A stretch of 64,000 nt of DNA from Dyadobacter sp. CY261. Lineage in GTDB: Bacteria; Bacteroidota; Bacteroidia; Cytophagales; Spirosomataceae. Under the pieces are notes generated by a model. It was not told where the DNA came from, did no database searches, and saw nothing but the letters and a program-made list of their open reading frames with translations. Where the stretch lies: contig NZ_JAKCPW010000012.1 of the NCBI RefSeq assembly GCF_021440085.1, forward strand, positions 124,001-188,000, given 5' to 3'. Positions 60,120 through 64,000 of this stretch are shown piece after piece. The translations under genes were made by a program, and so were the position numbers. Position 1 is the stretch's first letter; each line of letters opens with the position of its first letter.

Positions 60120-60875
60120 TCACTTCACCGTATACCAATCCCTAACCCGCACATCAATCTTCCCATCCTTCTCATTCACCAATTTCTTAAACGCCTCGGT
60201 ATCGCTAAATCCATTCTGCCCGCGGTAGTGGTAGGGGTAAACGATTTTGGGTTTGAATGCGAGGACGGTGGTGGCGGCTTCGTTGATGTCCATCGTGTAA
60301 GGCAAATTCATGCACACAAATGCGATGTCGATGTTTTTCAGGGCTTTGATTTCCGGAACGCCGGAGGTATCGCCGCTGATGAATACGGATTTGTCGCCCA
60401 ATTTGAGCACATAACCGTTGCCGCGGCCTTTGGTGTGGCGGGAGTCTGCGGTTTCAGGCAGGTTGTACATCGGGATAGCGGTGATGGAGATGCCGAGTTT
60501 TTCGGTGGTCTGGCCGTTGGCGAGGACGGTTGTTTTGGCCTTCAATGCATCCGACATTTTATCAACTACGGCTTGTGGCGCGACAATCACGGTGTTGGCC
60601 AGATCAAGGGCATCGAGCGACGCCGGGTCAAAATGGTCGCCGTGGATGTCGGTGATCAGGATCAGGTCGGGCTTGGCGATGCCTACGAACGTTTTCTGGC
60701 CCTGGTATGGGTCGGCATAGATGGTTTTGCCATTCCAGGTCAATGCGAGCGTGGCGTGGTTGAGCGGCTGGATTTTGAGCGGACCTTTGGACGTGGGAAC
60801 TTCGTCAGGTTTAGGAAGCTGCGCGAAGCAAAGCGAGGCTGCGAAGAGGAGTAAAAAGGTGAAAGTCGTTTTCAT
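60120..60875 (-). CDS. MBL-fold hydrolase (UlaG/UPF0173-like), secreted
   Basis: The 251-residue protein has a signal peptide (KTTFTFLLLFAASLCFA) and the metallo-beta-lactamase fold of the UlaG/UPF0173 group: LILITDIHGDHFDPASLD holds the HxHxDH-like site (here DIHGDHFD), with GTSGVPEIKALKNIDIAF and YPYHYRGQNGF later. It is not a beta-lactamase; the group includes lactonases and phosphodiesterases. It has a TAAATTTG -7 box and a terminator of its own. Confidence 0.85.
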   Translation of the reverse strand: MKTTFTFLLLFAASLCFAQLPKPDEVPTSKGPLKIQPLNHATLALTWNGKTIYADPYQGQKTFVGIAKPDLILITDIHGDHFDPASLDALDLANTVIVAPQAVVDKMSDALKAKTTVLANGQTTEKLGISITAIPMYNLPETADSRHTKGRGNGYVLKLGDKSVFISGDTSGVPEIKALKNIDIAFVCMNLPYTMDINEAATTVLAFKPKIVYPYHYRGQNGFSDTEAFKKLVNEKDGKIDVRVRDWYTVK

Positions 60876-60897
60876 GATTTGGTTGAGTTAGATTGAT

Positions 60898-60928
60898 CAA
60901 ATTTAGGGTTCTGCTACTTTTTTACAAC
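60898..60928 (-). promoter_or_regulatory. Promoter of the MBL-fold gene
   Basis: On the minus strand, TAAATTTG (complement of 60898-60905) is an exact -7 match with GTTG 19 bp upstream (complement of 60925-60928), one mismatch from the -33 TTTG box. The box lies 23 bp before the start. Confidence 0.45.
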
Positions 60929-61004
60929 TTTCCTGTTGTTAAATGTTCTGTTAAAAACAGTACGGATTGTTGAAATGAATGTTATAGCTGGGATTTACCG
61001 ACAA

Positions 61005-61688
61005 TCAGTTCAATTTGAAACCGACTTCCAGCGACAATACGTCATATCTTTCGTTTTTGGCTTGCGCTAACTCGCCTCGGATCCGGTTGAACGGCCCGAT
61101 GTCGTATCGAAGATTAATTACCATTTTGGGGAATCTGTATGATAGTTCAAGCGGAACAACGGGAAGTACAGTCTTGTAATAATGGTTCGTGATAAACGTT
61201 TTTTCCGTTGGTTCGCCGTAGCCATAGATGTCCGGGGTTCGGGAGAACGACGCAAGGAGGATCTGTGCACCAACTCCGGCCCCTAACGAAAGGCGGTCGA
61301 CCAAATGGTAGTGAACAAGGCCATTAATGCCCGTTATATAATCGGAACCGCCCGCCTGGTAAATGCCCGTAGTCTCACCGACGACGCCTTTCAGCTCAAT
61401 GGGATCGTCCCAATAGCTTATTTTGGACAGGTATCCGTGTACTTTAAGGTGTAGGTCAGAGGATAGCCGTTGAAGCAGGAAAGCGCCTGTGCCGACACCT
61501 CCCAGCAAAAATTTCGGGGTGGAATTTTTGTTGTATCCCAGCACGGGATAAACGGATTTCTGAGAACCACTTCCTGGGATATGAATATTAATATTTGCAT
61601 TTAGAAACCATTCACTGGAAGCTTTCTGTGCATTTGTATGGAAGGCGAGGAGCAATGCCGACGCCCATAGGATTACCCGTCCGGTCAT
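61005..61688 (-). CDS. Outer-membrane beta-barrel-like protein
   Basis: The 227-residue protein has a signal peptide (ILWASALLLAFHTNAQ) and alternating strands (SDLHLKVHGYLSKISYWD, HYHLVDRLSLGAGVGAQILLA, VPLELSYRFPKMVINLRYDIG, VLSLEVGFKLN) of a small outer-membrane barrel (OmpW/outer-membrane-protein beta-brl kind). The start overlaps the upstream lipoprotein by 4 bp (ATGA). I cannot name a ligand. Confidence 0.7.
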   Translation of the reverse strand: MTGRVILWASALLLAFHTNAQKASSEWFLNANINIHIPGSGSQKSVYPVLGYNKNSTPKFLLGGVGTGAFLLQRLSSDLHLKVHGYLSKISYWDDPIELKGVVGETTGIYQAGGSDYITGINGLVHYHLVDRLSLGAGVGAQILLASFSRTPDIYGYGEPTEKTFITNHYYKTVLPVVPLELSYRFPKMVINLRYDIGPFNRIRGELAQAKNERYDVLSLEVGFKLN

Positions 61689-62014
61689 AACGCCATAAAT
61701 TTTTTTGTATAAACCGAACCATTCTTATGAAGCACCGCGTGATAAGCGCCGGTTCCTGATTGCGTAGGATCAATGTCGAAACCATTCATCGGGTTTCCCT
61801 CGGGCACATACCATTCAAAAACGATCTTACCGTCGGGTCCCAAAATTTGAAGCGAAAACTCAGACAGCGTATCATTTTTTACATAAATCCAGATTCTATT
61901 CTTGCCCGGATTTGGATAAACAGCCAGTGTAAGGGTAGGATCGGGTTCGAATTGGGGCGGCTTGTTACAGCCCCAAAGTGCAGCCACCAAAAGCAATGCG
62001 TAAATGTATTTCAT
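61685..62014 (-). CDS. Lipoprotein consisting of a T9SS-type C-terminal domain
   Basis: The 109-residue product has a lipobox (LWGCNKP, cysteine at 16), then almost only a domain with LAVYPNPGKNRIWIYV and TGAYHAVLHKNGSVYTKKFM. This is the pattern of T9SS type A sorting domains (YPNP start, G-x-Y and K-x-x ends). Such domains normally sit at the end of a large secreted protein; here no cargo precedes it. It overlaps the barrel gene by 4 bp, so the pair may work together. Confidence 0.75.
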   Translation of the reverse strand: MKYIYALLLVAALWGCNKPPQFEPDPTLTLAVYPNPGKNRIWIYVKNDTLSEFSLQILGPDGKIVFEWYVPEGNPMNGFDIDPTQSGTGAYHAVLHKNGSVYTKKFMAL

Positions 62015-62064
62015 ACAGGGCGAAAAAGGTGTAGGTTTTTGAAAAGCTCAATAGGCAAGAATTC

Positions 62065-62095
62065 CAAAGTTAACAAGACATTCGACGGTTACAAA
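62065..62095 (-). promoter_or_regulatory. Promoter of the lipoprotein-barrel operon
   Basis: On the minus strand TAACTTTG (complement of 62065-62072) is an exact -7 box with an exact TTTG -33 box (complement of 62092-62095) at a 19-bp spacing. This is the best promoter match in the window and lies 51 bp before the lipoprotein start. Confidence 0.6.
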
Positions 62096-62167
62096 TGAGC
62101 TATTGTTTTTTGTCTTGGTTGAAAATATCTAATTAGTTTGCAGCGGAATCGGTTACTGCCTACCATT

Positions 62168-62965
62168 ATGACTCAATATTTAAAAGTAGCGCCCAGCTTG
62201 GCGCGGTTTGTATTCTATTTTAGATCAATACTGACAGGCAGTGCGGCACGGGAGGCGCAGGCCCAGGCGTTTGTCGTGGCACCCTTTAATTTCAGTATCC
62301 AAAACGGCGCCTACACGCTCGCAAGCACGAATGAGAAAGCGCTGACAGAGGTGAAGACGGAAATTCTGCCACAAACCTTCATGCAGAAGCCCGACCCAAA
62401 TTTGTTTCTCCTGTATGCACAGCCGAGCGGTATCTTGCTTTTCAAGTCGAGGAATTTGAAGGATTCGGCTAATGTGGCAGGTAAACTGACTAGCCCGTCG
62501 ATGGTTGTGGTGGATACCATTTTTCACAATCAGGTATATGTTCAGAAATCCGCTAATGGCGAAGACTATTCTTTTGACATATGCTATTCATTGCTAATTG
62601 ACGGCAAACGCTATTATACCGATTTCCGGCCGCATGATTTCGCTGCATTCCGTTATCCGCTGGTGCATCACAAGCAGCTTTTTATGCTCGCGTCACAAGA
62701 TACAGGCCATGACATGTACGCCGACAAAGGCTACCCCGAGCATTTCCACATCGCCGTTTTCGATATGCAAAATGGCGGGATCAAAACCCGTTTCGTAAGC
62801 GAAGAATTGCCATTTCGCTACGGCAACGAGTTTCTCGATGATAGCGATAATGTGATCAAGTCAGAATACAAGGCAGAGGATCAGACTTTCCGCATTGAAA
62901 TCAAAGGGCTTAGTGAGACTTATAAGGGTGTTTGGGATGGGAAAGATTTAAAGCATTTGAAATAA
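62168..62965 (+). CDS. Hypothetical protein, unrecognised family
   Basis: The ATG at 62168 gives 265 residues; an upstream TTG would add ten. The N-terminal part (LARFVFYFRSILTGSAAREAQAQA) could be a poor signal anchor. The rest is beta-rich with two similar halves (MVVVDTIFHNQVYVQKSANGE and DVICYSLLIDGKRYY-like strands) and ends KGLSETYKGVWDGKDLKHLK. I do not recognise a family. It is divergent from the lipoprotein-barrel operon. Confidence 0.55.
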   Translation: MTQYLKVAPSLARFVFYFRSILTGSAAREAQAQAFVVAPFNFSIQNGAYTLASTNEKALTEVKTEILPQTFMQKPDPNLFLLYAQPSGILLFKSRNLKDSANVAGKLTSPSMVVVDTIFHNQVYVQKSANGEDYSFDICYSLLIDGKRYYTDFRPHDFAAFRYPLVHHKQLFMLASQDTGHDMYADKGYPEHFHIAVFDMQNGGIKTRFVSEELPFRYGNEFLDDSDNVIKSEYKAEDQTFRIEIKGLSETYKGVWDGKDLKHLK

Positions 62966-62983
62966 ATGGCCATTAAAAAATTT

Positions 62984-63397
62984 TCATAATATCTTCACCG
63001 AAGCCAGTATTTCCAAAACTTCATCTTCGTTTTTACTCCTGCCATAAATGCTGAGTTTCCTGAAATCATCGACTTTGATGTAAAGGCCCATCAATCCTTG
63101 CCCGGTCTTTTTAGGCCATACGGTGAGCGTTTTGTAGCCGTTCTGCACGGATTCTCTGCGGTGGTGGGTAGCGCTCGTTTCCTTTGTGAAAGAGTAGGAG
63201 TACATGCCCATGTCGTACCTGAGCGTATCTTTTCCGTCGGTAATGCCGCCTACTTTGGAGTCGTAGCCCTGTGCTTCAAACTTTTTCCAGCTTGACGGTG
63301 CTACAAATGAGAAGTCATCGAAAGCCAGCGGGGTGGGTTGGTCCTTTTTGCAACCCATGACCAGAAGAAGTACGAGTAATAATATAGAGGTCTTCAT
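62984..63397 (-). CDS. Small lipoprotein of unknown function
   Basis: The ATG at 63397 gives 137 residues with a lipobox (LVMGCKKD, cysteine at 16); longer upstream frames lack a signal peptide. The mature part (FSFVAPSSWKKFEAQGYDSKVGGI and GLMGLYIKVDDFRKLSIYGRSKNEDEVLEILASVKIL) recalls PsbP-like secreted domains, the same general type as the pseudogene at 58.9 kb. Function unknown. Confidence 0.65.
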   Translation of the reverse strand: MKTSILLLVLLLVMGCKKDQPTPLAFDDFSFVAPSSWKKFEAQGYDSKVGGITDGKDTLRYDMGMYSYSFTKETSATHHRRESVQNGYKTLTVWPKKTGQGLMGLYIKVDDFRKLSIYGRSKNEDEVLEILASVKIL

Positions 63398-63527
63398 AGA
63401 TTTAAGTAGAATATTATGAGGTAATTCGAAGACCAAAAAGCACTTAACTTGGTTGCAAGTCCCGCCCAACATGCCTGGAAATGTATTCAAGGCACCCTTT
63501 GCGCGGGTGCCCTGAAGATGATCAATG

Positions 63528-64000
63528 CTACACAATAGGCGCTTCCCCTTCAAGCACCGGCGTTTGCACCGGCACGCCGGCCAATCGCTGTAAAACGTGC
63601 GCCACAACGGGCTGGCAACTGAAAAGGTATGCGTGATGCTTCATCAGAAAATCCTTTTCCCAGAAGGTTTTGAGGAGGTTGATGTCGCTGTAATCGCCGT
63701 TCCTTGCTTTTGCCATCGCTTCGTCGTCGTTGTCGAGGAAGCCGTAAAGGAGCGCATTGGGGGTTGGGTCGGGGCTTTCTTTGATGATATCCAGTACATT
63801 ATAGAAGTTGAACCCTTCTTCGAGTTTCAGATTGGGGTCTTTTTTGAAGATTTCGTCGCCGTAGGAGCCAAGGTTGCGGAAATCGGTGGTAAGGCCCTCT
63901 GCATCGGGGCGGGGATCGAAATTGCCGGTATCCTCATTCAGGTTAAACTGCTTGGAACTCACATACAAAAGGTAATCGCTCGGATCGTAGTAAATGTGCA
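63528..64000 (-). CDS. Hypothetical protein, C-terminal part
   Basis: The gene runs off the right edge; about 157 residues up to the TAG-side stop at 63528 are visible, and the frame is open to the last base, so the apparent start at 63968 is not real. Recognisable pieces are YYDPSDYLLYVSSKQFNLNE, ALLYGFLDNDDEAMAKARNGDY and AHVLQRLAGVPVQTPVLEG. I do not know the family; the acidic composition and lack of hydrophobic helices suggest a soluble protein. Confidence 0.6.
   Translation of the reverse strand, partial: HIYYDPSDYLLYVSSKQFNLNEDTGNFDPRPDAEGLTTDFRNLGSYGDEIFKKDPNLKLEEGFNFYNVLDIIKESPDPTPNALLYGFLDNDDEAMAKARNGDYSDINLLKTFWEKDFLMKHHAYLFSCQPVVAHVLQRLAGVPVQTPVLEGEAPIV

Overview
The window looks like a chromosomal piece of a Bacteroidota bacterium of the Cytophagales type (Dyadobacter-like; genus is inference). 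The reasons are a FecI-type sigma factor / FecR / SusC / SusD set, LytTR regulators, many Tat- or lipobox-bearing secreted enzymes, a type IX secretion style C-terminal domain, and several TAnnTTTG promoter boxes (the Bacteroidota -7 element) in place of sigma-70 boxes. Most genes are G+C-balanced; one block at about 52.6-58.5 kb is clearly AT-rich.

Layout. 1-2.5 kb: end of a glycoside hydrolase, then a Tat-exported Gfo/Idh/MocA oxidoreductase and an ApbE flavinyltransferase behind a perfect 24-bp palindrome. 2.6-9.7 kb: a lipoprotein, a three-gene RND efflux operon (adaptor, pump, TolC-like channel) and a LytTR regulator. 9.7-19.4 kb: housekeeping and secreted enzymes (SGNH protein, HSL esterase, Na+/H+ antiporter, NmrA-like reductase with an AraC regulator, EEP phosphatase, a PLC-like/alkaline phosphatase fusion). 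19.45-20.56 kb: a 1.1-kb array made of degenerate heptamers. 20.6-45.9 kb: a catabolic region starting with sigma/anti-sigma/SusCD and continuing with a PQQ dehydrogenase carrying haem c, a mannonate-dehydratase-like enzyme, two SGNH proteins, an ACS-type MFS transporter, a very large haem-binding PVC-type protein and a ThuA protein; a LytTR response regulator and a hybrid kinase sit inside it. The set suggests import and periplasmic oxidation of a sugar or sugar acid polymer. 46-50 kb: a class B1 metallo-beta-lactamase, two toxin-antitoxin pairs, small membrane proteins, a GIY-YIG protein and a tandem of REP-like palindromic repeats. 50.3-52.5 kb: M28 peptidase.

52.6-58.9 kb is the most unusual part. 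An AT-rich, translationally coupled five-gene operon reads leftward: small membrane protein, COG2509-like FAD oxidoreductase, SAMHD1/dGTPase-like HD protein, DNA methyltransferase, and a guanylate-kinase / dCTP-deaminase-fold fusion with a C-terminal membrane anchor. An XRE regulator precedes it and a SymE toxin gene is divergent. No restriction nuclease is visible. I interpret it as a candidate nucleotide-targeting defence or DNA-modification system; its function is unproven.

58.9-64 kb: a broken PsbP-like gene, a ParDE pair, another REP pair, an MBL-fold hydrolase, two small envelope genes behind a good promoter, and several proteins I do not recognise. No rRNA, tRNA, CRISPR array, transposase or integrase was recognised.
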